NCBI GenBank assembly: GCA_038214295.1
Contig: JBBQSA010000039.1
Coordinates: 1-28,714 of the forward strand
Reading direction: 5' to 3'
Length of the DNA: 28,714 bases
Source of the DNA: SHZI01 sp038214295
GTDB taxonomy: Bacteria > Pseudomonadota > Gammaproteobacteria > Steroidobacterales > GCA-2729495
Shown here: one piece after another, positions 16,701 through 24,800 of the stretch
Layout of the letters: each line of letters begins with the position of its first letter
How positions within the stretch are numbered: position 1 is the stretch's first letter
Notes under the pieces: model-generated
Seen by the model: only the letters and a program-made list of their open reading frames with translations
Database searches by the model: none
Told to the model about the DNA's origin: nothing
Program-made: the position numbers and the translations under genes

Positions 16701-19700
16701 TCGCTGCTGGCGGCCCGGCTGCTCACCCGCATCCGGTCCGGCCTTGGCGTGGCGCTGGAGCTGCGGGTGCTGTTCGACACCCCCACGGTGGCGGGGCTGG
16801 CGCGCGCCATCGATGCGCGGCGGGTGACCCTCGGCCCGGAGCCCGCCGCGCCAGTGACCGCTGCCGCCGCCGGCGACGCGCTGGTGCTGCGCGCCGCGGC
16901 GCTGTCCTTCGGCCAGGAGCGGCTGTGGTTCCTCGACCAGCTGGATCCCGGGAGTCCCGGCTACAACATCGCCTGGACGGTCCGCTGCACCGGCGACCTG
17001 CCGCACGCCGCGCTCGGTGCCACGCTGGCCGCTGCCCTGACGGCGCTGGTCGAGCGCCACCCGGCATTGCGCACGCGCTTTCCCGCCGTTGCGGGCCGAC
17101 CGGTGCCGCTCGTCGAGCTGCCGGCGCCAGTGCTGCTGCCGCTGCTGGATCTCACTGACGCCGATGAGACGGCGCTGGCCGCCGAACTCCGGCGCCTGGG
17201 CCGGGAGCCCTTCGATCTGGCCCGGGGCCCGCTGTTCCGGGCGGCGCTGCTGCGGACGGCCGCAAACGTGCACCACGTGCTGCTGGTGACCCAGCACATC
17301 GTTACCGATGCCACGTCGAACCACCTGCTGTTCGCCGACCTGGCAACAGCGCTGGCGGCGTCGCTCGCTGGCCGGCGGCCCGCGTGGCCGGCGCTTCCTG
17401 TGAGCTACGCGGACTTTGCCCGTCGCCAGCGCGCGGCCGGCACTGGTGCGCGCCCAGCGGCTTCCCTTGCCTGGTGGCTTCAGCAGCTGCGCAACGCGCC
17501 TCCCGCGCTCGAGTTGCCAACCGACCGGCCGCGCCCGGCAGAGCAGCGCTTCGTCGGCGCCATCGTGCACCGGACCGTGCCCACAGCAGTCGACGGCGTG
17601 CTGCAGGACTTCGCCCGCGAGCGCACGACCACACCCTACGTGGTCCTGCTAACGGCCTTCAAGGCGCTGCTCCACCGCTACACGGGCGCCGCCGACCTGC
17701 TGGTTGGCACGCCGGTGGAGGGCCGGCTGACGGCGGACGTGGAACAGCTGGTCGGCCTCTTCATCAACACGCTCGTCCTGCGCACCGACCTCTCCGGCGA
17801 TCCGGACTTCGACACGCTCGTTGAGCGAGTCCGTGCCACGGCGCTCGACGCCCAGGCGCACCAGGAGCTGCCCTTCGAGCAGCTCGTCGAGGCGCTGGCT
17901 CCGGAGCGCTCCCTGGCCCGCAGCCCGCTGTTCCAGGTGATGTTTAACCTCGTGCAGCTGCCCGAGCGTGTGCGGCAGGTCGGCCCGCTGGAGCTGCGCG
18001 TCGACCGCCTGGTCGATCTCGGCATCTCCAGTTTCGACCTGACGCTCACCGCCGCGAGTGCGCCCGACGGGCTGACGCTGACCTTCGAATACTCCACCGA
18101 TCTCTTCGATGCGGCCTCGGTGGAGCAGCTGGCGGACGCCTACCTGACGCTGCTCGGTTCGGCGCTCCGCGAGCCGCGGCAGGCCTTGTCCCGGCTGCCG
18201 CTGCTGGACGCGCCCGCCCGGGAGCGGCTGCTGCGGGCCGGTGAGGCCGACGGCGCAACCGGCCCCGGGTTGCTGGTGCCGATGCCGGTGCCAGTACACG
18301 CGCTGGTGGCCGCCTGGGCTGCCCGTACGCCGGACGCGGCGGCGCTCGCGCTCGACGGTGCCACCGTGAGTTACGCCGGGCTCGAGGCGCGGGCGAACCA
18401 GCTGGCCCACCAGCTGCTGGCCGGCGGCCTGGCCGCAGGCGCGCGGGTTGGCATCTGCCTGCCCCGCGTTCCCGAGTACCTGGTGGCCGTGCTTGCCGTG
18501 CTGAAGACCGGGGCCGCCTACGTGCCGCTCGACCCAGGCTACCCGGCAGGCCGCCTCGAGCTGCTCGCGATGGACGCGGCCCTCGCTGCGCTGATCGTGA
18601 ACGAGGCCACTCGCGGCGTTCTCGATCTCCCCGTGGCCCGCGTCGACCTGGACGCCGACCAGGAGGAGATCGCGCGCCGGGACACGGCGCCGCCCGCGGT
18701 GCAGGTACCGCTCGGGGCGCCGGCCTACCTGCTCTACACCTCCGGCTCGACGGGCCAGCCGAAGGGCGTGCTCGTGAGCCACGCCAACCTGGCCCACGCG
18801 CTCGCCGGCTGGCGGTCGGCCTATGACCTGGATGCCGGCGAGGCCCACCTGCAGATGGCCAGCGCCGCCTTCGACGTGTTCACCGGCGACTGGGCCCGCG
18901 CACTCGGCTCAGGCGGGACGCTCGTGCTGTGTCCGCGGGAGGTGCTGCTGGACCCCCCGGCGCTGCTGCGCCTGTTGCGCACCAGCCGGATCGCCGTGGC
19001 GGAGTTCGTGCCGGCCGTGGTGCGCGTCCTGCTGGAGCATTGCCGGTCAACCGGCGAGCAGCTGCCAGCGTTGCGCCTGCTGATTGTTGGCTCGGACACC
19101 TGGTATGGCAGCGAGCTTGTGGCCCTGCGTGAGCGCGCCGCGCCGGGGACCCGCCTGATCAATTCCTACGGCGTCGCCGAGGCGACCATCGACAGCAGCT
19201 GGTTCGAGGCGACCGGGCCCATCGTCGATGGGCCCGTGCCGATCGGCGTGCCCTTCCCGGGCGTGACGCTGCAGGTGCTCGACGCGCGGGGCGAGCCGGT
19301 ACCGCGGGGCGTTGCCGGCGAGCTGTGCATCGGCGGCGGCGGCGTGGCCAGCGGCTACTGGAACGACCCGGTACTGACCGCGGCGAAGTTCCTGGCCGAT
19401 CCCCGGGTGCCGGGCGGACGGCTCTACCGGACCGGTGACCGGGCCCGCTTGAACAGCGCGGGGCAGCTGGAACTCCTTGGCCGCAGCGACGACCAGTTCA
19501 AGGTGCGGGGCTTCCGGATCGAGCCCGCCGAGATCGAAGCCTGCCTCGCCGCGCTGCCTGGCGTGGCGGCGGCGGCGGTCGGGCTGCAGTCCGTGGCAGG
19601 CGGGGAGGGCCAGCTCGGTTCCAGGCTCGTTGCATGGATCGTGCCGCGCGGTGAGCCCGTCCCGGTGGAAAAGCTCGAGCTGGCGCTGCGCCGCCGGCTG

Positions 19701-21815
19701 CCGCCCCAGCTGGTGCCAGCCGCCTGGGTCTGGCTCCGGCAGTTGCCCCTGACCCCGAACGGCAAGGTCGACCGGGCCGCACTGCGGGCCCTGCCCGCGG
19801 TGCTCGCCACGCCCGCGCCCGCCAGCGGGACCGAGCCGCCGAGGACCGCGGTCGAGTCCCTGATCTGCGGGCTCTACGCCGAGGTGCTTGGCGTGGAGGC
19901 GCCCGGCCGGGACGCGGACTTCTTCCGCATCGGTGGTCACTCGCTGCTCGCCACGCGGCTGGTGGCCCGGCTCCGCGATGCGCTGCGGACGGAGGTGCCG
20001 CTGCGCCTGCTCTTCGAGGCGCCAACGCCCCGGGCGCTGGCGCTGGCGCTCGGCGCCGCGGGCTCAGTACCGGAGGCCGGGCCATCGGCCGGGCTGCGGC
20101 CGGCGGGCGCGGCCGCGCCGCTGTCGCCGATGCAGCAGCGGCTCTGGTTCCTGGAGCGCCTGCAGCCGGGCACCGCGACCTACCACCTGCACTGGCTCCT
20201 GCGCCTCGAGGGCAGCCTCGACCGGGCCGCGTTGCAGGCGGCGGTGGATGGCCTGGTGGCCCGTCATGAAGTGCTGCGCACCGTCTTCGTCGAGCAGGAG
20301 GGTATCCCCGGCCAGGTGGTCCTGCCGGCGCTGCGTATTCCTGTCGAGGATGCGAGTGTCACGACGCCTGCGGGACTCCAGGCGCTGATAGCACGGCCCC
20401 TCGACCTCGCGGCCGGGCCGCTCGTCCGGGTGACGCTCGTGACCGCGGGCGCCGCGGCGCACCGCCTGCTGATCGTGCTCCATCACCTGGTGGCCGACGG
20501 CTGGTCTTTCAGCGTGCTGAGCCGGGACCTCGCCGCTCTCTACAACGCAGCCTGCCGGGGCGTGCCGGCAGTGCTGCCGGCATTGCCGCTGCAGTACGCG
20601 GACTACGCGGCCTGGCAACAGGAGCCGGCACGCGACGCCCGCCTGCAGCGGCAGCTCGCCTACTGGCGGGACGCTCTGGCCGGCGCGCCGCCGCTGCTGC
20701 GCCTGCCGGGCGAGTCGTCCGCAGGCGGGGCGGCGCCGGCGGTTTCCGGCGCCCCGGGTGCGTGGCTCGCCCGCGTGCTGCCGGCAGCGGCTACCGACGC
20801 GTTGCGCCTGCTGGCCGTCGAGCGGGGCTGCACGCTGTTTATGGTGCTGCTGGCGGGCTTCACCGCGCTGCTCGGCCGCCGCGCGGGCCTCGATGACGTC
20901 CTCGTCGGCACGCCGGTCGCGGGCCGCTCCCATCGCTCGCTGGAAGAGCTGGTCGGCTTCTTCGTCAACACCCTGGTCGTGCGCACGGACCTCAGCGACG
21001 CGGCCACGTTCCAGGACGTGCTCGCCCGGACGCGCGCCGCGAGCCTGCTTGCCTTCGAGCACGCGGACGCGCCCTTCGAGAAGCTCGTTGAGGTACTGAA
21101 GCCCCGCCGGTCGTTGGCCCACAGCCCGCTGGTCCAGGTGCTCTTCGCCCTGCACAACCAGCCGCAGCAGGCGCTGGAGCTGACCGGCCTCAAGGTCCGC
21201 GCCGAGACGGTGGCGACCGACACCGTCAAGTTCGACCTCAACCTGCACGTGGCAGAGGAGGGCGGCGCACTGCGCGTGGCACTCGCCTGGCGCACCGATC
21301 TCTACAGCGGGGAGGTGGCGGGCGCGTTCCTCGACCAGTACCTCGCGCTGCTCAGGACTGTCGGCGCGAACCCGGGCGTGGCCCTCGAGCAGCTGCTCGC
21401 GCCGGTGCCTGCCGGCCCGCAGCCGGGCGAGTACCGCGCTGACCCGGAGCCGGGCTTCCAGGCACCGGGCGCGCCGCCGGCGGCGCAGGCGTCCACGGCC
21501 GTCGAGGCGGAGCTGCAGGCGATCTGGTCCGGGCTGCTCGGCACGCCGTTGCCCGGGCTCGATGCCGACTTCTTCGAGCACGGCGGGCATTCCCTGCTCG
21601 CGACCCGGCTGGTCGCTGCCATTGCTGACCGGCTCGGGGTCGAGCTGCCACTGATCGCCGTCTTCGAGGCTCCGACGGTGCGCGGCCTGGCGGTGCGGGT
21701 TGCGGCGCCACGTGCGCTGGCGGCAGGAGGTGCGCCGGTGGCAGGCGGAGCGGCGCCGTTCACGGCGCCGATTCCGCGGCTGCCGCGCCGGCCGGAACCG
21801 GGAGCGCAGCGGTGA
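10716..21815 (+). CDS. Non-ribosomal peptide synthetase 1: A(MT)-T-C-A-T-C-A-T-C-T
   Basis: The product is 3699 aa with four modules. Module 1: A1 (about 20-870, split by a methyltransferase at 483-800) and T1 (Ser916). Module 2: C2 (993-1430, His1123), A2 (1445-1945), T2 (Ser1996). Module 3: C3 (2056-2490, His2194), A3 (2525-3020), T3 (Ser3076). Module 4: C4 (3132-3560, HHLVADG with His3257) and T4 (Ser3626), with no A domain. All A domains keep the P-loop-like TSGSTG core and the A10 lysine (Lys859, Lys1937, Lys3018), and all T domains keep the phosphopantetheine serine. It therefore looks functional, starting the chain without a condensation domain. The ATG at 10716 is 5 bp after the methyltransferase stop and has no strong ribosome binding site, suggesting coupled translation. 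The stop overlaps the NRPS2 start. No epimerization domain is present. Confidence 0.97.
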   Translation: MSDQQTRRSPDLAADSTLPRRFEQLVVAQPRAPLLVYGEWRLSYRDVNAAANRLAHRLIALGAGRNVPVGLCLDRGPDLLVAILAVLKAGSAYVPLDPRWPADRLRRMRCAAAPAVLVTRSAYLGQMTGHAGPVLDLDRDQAAIALESSANPEVALDPAQWCYVLFTSGSTGQPKGVPVTHGNLAGLFPPLTGALGFSSDDVWTWFHSASFGFSVWEMWGALLHGGSLVIVPEHIRQDPAALGELIADEQVTVFSQTPSAFRRALHEPRFHAGIARGRLRYLALSGEAIRRDDLAAWFAHGHAARLINTYAITETAGQVTLRQYDAGDVTEEAARNLGQPLAGRHVLVLDTGGLPLPEGEPGELWVGGDGVTPGYLAANELAARFSTLAVPGVGVLRGYRTGDRVRRLPDGALEYLGRVDAQLKFRGYRIEPGDIETALRDHPGVRDAAVGLRTDPAGNQRLTAWVVAGEAEVEASATPGAPEFWPSLGAYGIYDQWLYGLMNAEPVRLAAYRAAFAATVPGKVVLDIGTGEDAVLARLCVEAGAAHVYAVEVLEAAAVRARDLVRSLGLEDRITVLTGDIADLDLPRPVEVCTQGIIGNIGSADGISGTWNAARRHFAPGCLPVPERCVTRIAALELPAGVRAAPRFGPLAADYARRLFAAVGQPFDLRLCLRNIGEANLLTDAADFEVLDFHGSLATEHAGSADLCSTRDGLFDGCLLWTVVTAGAGQVVDYFREQRAWLPVYLPLADEPLPVRRGDRLRLTWQCRLGSDPAFPDYALTALVSGPSGPVTRTHESRHRGAVAGGTALHRRLLGRLDGTGEPPTVTGLRRWLDERLPPHLVPQSWVFLAELPLGPGGKLDREALPAPDALRPRLAGPPVAPRSGAERALAEVWAEVLGFESLGVDDDFFELGGDSITAVQLTTRLQRWLDAGVPLAALFEAPTIAGLAAYLGQHFAGPLAAALARQSPSSTKARQSPSSIVAPQSPARPPAGVRMPLTFSQQSLWFLQQLYPGDTSASEQFAIRLRGPLDAAALERAWQALLRRHPVLTATFDDEGMAVGPPGDTAAPEPLSRVELADEAALVMLAEAALREPFDLARGPLVRPVLSRLAPELHVLLVTAQHIVADGLSVPVLQADLARLYAAGSADGLPDDLPDAPAYADLAAQSAWQDGLATPAALDWWRGRLAGLPPAPLDAFVRPRAGERISRRLPFTLPAPLADGLRRLAREGNATPYMVLLAAFRSLLARLTGQADLAIGTPMTLRDTPELRDVVGCLVNPVVLRVPVDLAGSFRDLLQAERTGALETFAYRRVPFSRVVEAVAPERRLGQHPLFQILFSWEPVATGVGDARGVDFDTIAVPAARTSYFDLECALRDAGEGAPLAGYFAWSGTVLEDEVARQLPAWWQTLLEDALARPDAPLAELALLAPAKRRQVLVTSNATATPLPAASTLHQFFLEQAARAPEAVALRDGSGTWSYRELTDRSALLAAELVARGATGRNVAIALGRSPELVLGVLGVLRAGGTVVPLDPGFPRPRLAFMAGDAQLALALADGAAAALLAAAGIPVINPDGWTPSAAVPPALPAVAGDWPAMLLYTSGSTGEPKGALTTHLSAVNRCHWMWTRFGFDAGDVFALRTSLNFIDAWWEIFGALSHGVPLQVVPDDVATDPLRLPDFLAATGVTQLVVVPSLLRALLETLPASGALPALRWCITSGEPLEPDLLADCRRLLPGTHVLNTYGTSEIWDATAFDTAELAAGAERVPIGRPVANARVYVLDAAGQPLPPGVPGELQVAGLGVGPGYWRRPALTAEKFVRRVLPEVGGERLYRTGDRARFLADGTLECLGRLDAQFKLRGQRIEPAEIEQALAAHPAVGAAVVGVTGEGRSAVLVAGIVRRAPAAAPPGELAEALGAHLRARLPGWMVPGEWRELSALPLTPTGKLDRRRWLEEGASAPLASSAAGGLVPRTGTEQQVAALWSALLGRDAIGMEDNFFALGGHSLLAARLLTRIRSGLGVALELRVLFDTPTVAGLARAIDARRVTLGPEPAAPVTAAAAGDALVLRAAALSFGQERLWFLDQLDPGSPGYNIAWTVRCTGDLPHAALGATLAAALTALVERHPALRTRFPAVAGRPVPLVELPAPVLLPLLDLTDADETALAAELRRLGREPFDLARGPLFRAALLRTAANVHHVLLVTQHIVTDATSNHLLFADLATALAASLAGRRPAWPALPVSYADFARRQRAAGTGARPAASLAWWLQQLRNAPPALELPTDRPRPAEQRFVGAIVHRTVPTAVDGVLQDFARERTTTPYVVLLTAFKALLHRYTGAADLLVGTPVEGRLTADVEQLVGLFINTLVLRTDLSGDPDFDTLVERVRATALDAQAHQELPFEQLVEALAPERSLARSPLFQVMFNLVQLPERVRQVGPLELRVDRLVDLGISSFDLTLTAASAPDGLTLTFEYSTDLFDAASVEQLADAYLTLLGSALREPRQALSRLPLLDAPARERLLRAGEADGATGPGLLVPMPVPVHALVAAWAARTPDAAALALDGATVSYAGLEARANQLAHQLLAGGLAAGARVGICLPRVPEYLVAVLAVLKTGAAYVPLDPGYPAGRLELLAMDAALAALIVNEATRGVLDLPVARVDLDADQEEIARRDTAPPAVQVPLGAPAYLLYTSGSTGQPKGVLVSHANLAHALAGWRSAYDLDAGEAHLQMASAAFDVFTGDWARALGSGGTLVLCPREVLLDPPALLRLLRTSRIAVAEFVPAVVRVLLEHCRSTGEQLPALRLLIVGSDTWYGSELVALRERAAPGTRLINSYGVAEATIDSSWFEATGPIVDGPVPIGVPFPGVTLQVLDARGEPVPRGVAGELCIGGGGVASGYWNDPVLTAAKFLADPRVPGGRLYRTGDRARLNSAGQLELLGRSDDQFKVRGFRIEPAEIEACLAALPGVAAAAVGLQSVAGGEGQLGSRLVAWIVPRGEPVPVEKLELALRRRLPPQLVPAAWVWLRQLPLTPNGKVDRAALRALPAVLATPAPASGTEPPRTAVESLICGLYAEVLGVEAPGRDADFFRIGGHSLLATRLVARLRDALRTEVPLRLLFEAPTPRALALALGAAGSVPEAGPSAGLRPAGAAAPLSPMQQRLWFLERLQPGTATYHLHWLLRLEGSLDRAALQAAVDGLVARHEVLRTVFVEQEGIPGQVVLPALRIPVEDASVTTPAGLQALIARPLDLAAGPLVRVTLVTAGAAAHRLLIVLHHLVADGWSFSVLSRDLAALYNAACRGVPAVLPALPLQYADYAAWQQEPARDARLQRQLAYWRDALAGAPPLLRLPGESSAGGAAPAVSGAPGAWLARVLPAAATDALRLLAVERGCTLFMVLLAGFTALLGRRAGLDDVLVGTPVAGRSHRSLEELVGFFVNTLVVRTDLSDAATFQDVLARTRAASLLAFEHADAPFEKLVEVLKPRRSLAHSPLVQVLFALHNQPQQALELTGLKVRAETVATDTVKFDLNLHVAEEGGALRVALAWRTDLYSGEVAGAFLDQYLALLRTVGANPGVALEQLLAPVPAGPQPGEYRADPEPGFQAPGAPPAAQASTAVEAELQAIWSGLLGTPLPGLDADFFEHGGHSLLATRLVAAIADRLGVELPLIAVFEAPTVRGLAVRVAAPRALAAGGAPVAGGAAPFTAPIPRLPRRPEPGAQR
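10773..13580 (+). other. NRPS module 1: interrupted adenylation domain and carrier (loading module)
   Basis: There is no condensation domain before A1, so this is the starter module. Core motifs: A3 LFTSGSTGQPKG (165-176), A4 region FGFSVWEMWGALLHGG (211-226), A5 NTYAITET (308-315), A7 YRTGD (399-403), A8 RGYRIEPGDIE (426-436), then the methyltransferase, then A9/A10 LPPHLVPQSW and GPGGKLDRE (837-863). Aligning by eye to GrsA gives the code G-F-W-S-A-S-T-G-Q-K. The first position, normally Asp that binds the alpha-amine, is Gly212. I infer a starter without a standard alpha-amino group (keto, hydroxy, aryl or heteroaryl acid). T1 has the LGGDS form (Ser916). Confidence 0.85.
12162..13115 (+). 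other. PRMT-like methyltransferase domain inserted between A8 and A9 of A1
   Basis: Residues 483-800 of NRPS1 begin EFWPSLGAYGIYDQWLYGLM and contain motif I VVLDIGTGEDAVLARL (524-539), post-I VYAVEV with acidic Glu552, and LEDRITVLTGDIADLDLP (570-587). The order and spacing resemble protein arginine methyltransferases, including a following beta-rich region (about 630-800). The substrate-binding double-Glu loop of true PRMTs is replaced by TQGIIGNIGSADG (594-606), so a protein substrate is unlikely. It probably methylates the starter unit while bound to T1, on O, N or C. Confidence 0.8.
13608..13688 (+). repeat. 27-bp tandem repeat encoding the T1-C2 linker
   Basis: Two near-identical 27-bp units (13608-13634 and 13635-13661; they differ only in the last 5-6 bases) and a diverged third (13662-13688) encode ARQSPSSTK, ARQSPSSIV and APQSPARPP in frame. 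The CATCATCAA core is AT-richer than the surrounding gene. It lengthens the flexible linker between carrier domain 1 and condensation domain 2. Confidence 0.9.
13692..16811 (+). other. NRPS module 2: C-A-T, predicted beta-amino acid (beta-alanine-like)
   Basis: C2 carries QHIVADG in place of HHxxxDG; the second, catalytic His1123 and Asp1127 are kept. A2 has A3 LLYTSGSTGEPKG (1592-1604) and an A4 region LNFIDAWWEIFG (1638-1649). In it the usual Asp235 is Ile1640 and the following position is Asp1641. The code reads I-D-W-V-I-S-T-(W)-D-K with a one-residue gap in the last part. The published beta-alanine code is V-D-W-V-I-S-L-A-D-K. The shift of Asp from 235 to 236 is the hallmark of beta-amino acid binding. 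T2 has GGHS (Ser1996). Confidence 0.8.
16881..20051 (+). other. NRPS module 3: C-A-T, predicted ornithine
   Basis: C3 carries QHIVTDA (2193-2199), keeping the catalytic His2194 and Asp2198. A3 has LLYTSGSTGQPKG (2672-2684) and an A4 region AAFDVFTGDWARAL (2717-2730). Its code reads D2720-V2721-G2724-E2763-I2790-G2792-S2817-I2825-D2826-K3018, that is DVGEIGSIDK, identical to the ornithine code known from gramicidin S synthetase. T3 has IGGHSLLAT (Ser3076). No epimerization domain follows, so L-Orn is expected. Confidence 0.88.
20109..21701 (+). other. NRPS module 4: orphan C-T module without adenylation domain
   Basis: C4 is complete, with LHHLVADGWSF (3255-3265) and the usual GFFVNTLVVRTDL and PLVQVLF segments. 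About 30 residues of Pro/Ala-rich linker (3562-3592) then lead straight into T4, FFEHGGHSLLAT (Ser3626). No A3-A10 core motif is present between them. Both domains keep their catalytic residues, so the module is probably either loaded in trans or acts as a pass-through. Confidence 0.88.
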
Positions 21816-24800
21816 ACGCCCGGCCGGAGTTCAGTGACGGCCGCGCCACGGAGCGCTACGCCTTTCCCTCCTCCTTCGCGCAGCAGCGGCTCTGGTTCCT
21901 GGACGAGCTCGACGGCGCCGGGCCGGCCTGGAACGTCCGGCTGCCGGTGCGACTCCGGGGTCCACTGGACGTGCCACTGCTGGAGCAGGCCCTGGCCCTC
22001 GTCGTCGCCCGCCACGAGTCCCTGCGCACCACCTTCGGCATGCGCGGCGGTGACATCCTCCAGTTCGTCGCCAGCCGCCTCGACCTGCGGCCGGAGCAGG
22101 TGCCCTTGCCCGGCGCCTCGGAGGCGGAACTGCGCGAGTGCCTCGGGCGCCTTGCGAGCCACACCTTCAACCTGCGGGAAGGACCGCTGCTGCGGGTGTT
22201 CCTCGTGGCGCTCGCGCCCGACGATCACGCCCTGCTGCTGCTCACCCACCACATCGTGTCGGATGCCTGGTCCTCCGGCGTGCTGTTTCGTGATCTCGCG
22301 GCGAGCTACGCGGCGCTCGTGCAGGGCCGGTCGCCGGCGCTGCCCAATCTGCCCGTGCAGTACGCGGACTTCGCGGCCTGGCAGCGGGACTGGCTGGCGG
22401 GTCCCGAGCTGGAGAGGCAGGCGGCGTACTGGCGCCAGCACCTCGCGGGCGCGCCGCCGCTCCTCGACCTGCCGCTGGACCTGCCGCGGCCGCGGCTGCA
22501 GAGCTACCGGGGCAACCGGCTGGGCCACGCGCTGCCGGAGGCGCTGACCGCGCAGTTGAAGGCCCTCGCCGCTGCGGAGGGCGTGACCTTGTTCATGCTG
22601 CTGTTCGCCGCCTTCAACCTGCTGCTTGCCCGGTGGTCGGGGCAGCGGGACCTGGTGGTGGGTACGCCCATCGCCGGCCGCCGTCGCACCGAGCTCGAGG
22701 GTCTCGTCGGCTTCTTCGCGAACACGCTGGCACTTCGCACCCGCGTGGATCCTGCCGCGAGCTTCCGCGAGCTGCTCCAGCAGGTCCGCGCCACGGCGCT
22801 GGAGGCCTTCGCGCACCAGGACCTGCCCTTCGAGAAGCTGGTGGAAGTGCTCAGGCCGCCCCGCAGCCTCGCGCACTCTCCCGTCTTCCAGGTGCTGTTC
22901 GTCCTGCAGAACACGCCGTGGGAAGCGCAGGCCTTCGCGGACCTCGAGGTCGCGCCGGCGGAGATCGCCCCGGGCGACACAGCGCGCTTCGACCTCAGTG
23001 TGTCGGCCACCGAGTTCGAGGGCCGCCTGTGGCTGGGGCTCGAGTACAGCACCGACCTCTTTGCCGACGACACCGTCGGGCGCCTCGCGACCGGCTTCGA
23101 GACGCTGCTGGCGGCGCTGGTCGCGGACCCCGCTGCCAGCCTGGCCGCGCTGCCCGTGCAGTCGCCCGCGGACCGGGACCGGCAGCTACGCGACTGGCAG
23201 CCGGCACCCACGGCGCTGCCGGCGCCGGCGGATGTCTACGGGCTGTTCGCCGCCCAGGCCCGGCGCACGCCGGCGGCCACCGCGGTCGAGTGTGCCGGCG
23301 AGCGGCTCAGCTACGCAGCGCTGGACGCCCGTGTAGCGGCCCTGGCAGCGCGGCTGCTGGACGCCGGCCTGACCGGCAGTGCTGCCGCGGCCGGCGGCGC
23401 TGTCGTGGCGATTGCCCTGGAACGCTCCGCCGACATGCTGGTGGCCGTCCTCGGCGTGTTGCGCGCAGGCGCCTGCTACCTGCCGCTCGATCCCGGCCAC
23501 CCGCCGGAACGCCTCGCGTTCCTGCTGGAGGACTCGGGCGCCGGGGTGCTGCTCGCGGCGCCGGCAGTGGCCGCGGGACTGCCCGGTTTCACGGGCCGGG
23601 TCCTGGACCCCGGCGCCACCACCGCCGCGGGCGCGCCGGCGGCGGCAGTGACCACTGACGAGGGACCCGCCTACCTGATCTACACCTCGGGCTCCACCGG
23701 TCGGCCGAAGGGCGTGCGTGTGCCGCAGCGGGCCGTCGTGAACTTTCTCGCCAGCATGGCGGTGATGCCGGGAATGGGCCCGGCCGACCGGCTGCTCGCC
23801 GTCACCACGCTCGCCTTCGACATCGCGGTGCTGGAACTCCTGCTGCCACTCACCGTGGGCGCGACTACCGTGATCGCCACCGACGACGAGCTTAAGGACC
23901 CGGAGCGGCTCAGCGCACAGCTGGACACGGCGGGCATCACCGTGATGCAGGCGACCCCCGCGCTCTGGCGCAACCTGGTGACGGCCGGGTGGCAGGGCAG
24001 TCCGTCACTGCGCCTGCTTTGTGGTGGCGAGGCGCTGGACCGGGAACTCGCCGGCCAGCTGCTGGCGAGGGGCCGGGAACTCTGGAACCTCTACGGGCCG
24101 ACCGAGACCACCGTCTGGTCGACCGTCGAGCGGGTACGCGACGAGCCCGGTCCCGTGAGCATCGGCCGGCCCATCGCCAACACCCGCTGCTACGTGCTGG
24201 ATGAGCACCTGGAGCCGCTGCCGGTTGGCGGGCGGGGCGAACTCTGGATCGGCGGCACGGGCGTCGCGCTCGGTTATCACGCACGTCCGGAGCTGATGGC
24301 GGAGCACTTTCGGCCGGATCCCTTTGCCGGCGGCGTGATGTACCGCACCGGCGACCGGGCCCGCTACCGGGGCGACGGGCGGCTCGACATCCTTGGCCGC
24401 ACGGATTTCCAGCTGAAGCTCCGAGGCTTCCGCATCGAGCCCGGCGAGATCGAGGCGGCGCTGCTGGCGCAGCCCGGCGTGGCGGCGGCGGTGGTCGTGC
24501 TGCAGGAAGTCGCGGGCGATCCGCGCCTGGTGGCCTACCTCGTGGCGCGGCAGGCGCCGGTGGCGGACGAGGTGCTGCTTGCCGTCCTGCGCAGGTCACT
24601 GCCGGCGTGGATGCTGCCCTCATCACTGGTCTGGCTCGCGGCGCTGCCGCTGACACCGAACCGCAAGCTGGACCGCCGCGCGCTGCGGCCGGTGCAGGCT
24701 ACCGGCGCCGGCGGTGAACCGGCGGCGCCGGCCGGCGTAGCGGCCACCGCGGCGGCCACCCCGGCAGAGAGCGCCATTGCCCGGCTGTTCCGGGACCTGC

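Noticed and set aside
13929..17570. A 1213-codon open frame on the minus strand, antisense to NRPS1
   Set aside because: Its composition is the Arg/Gln/His/Gly-rich pattern typical of the antisense of a GC-rich gene. It has no recognisable domain, and the plus strand encodes complete NRPS domains over the same span.
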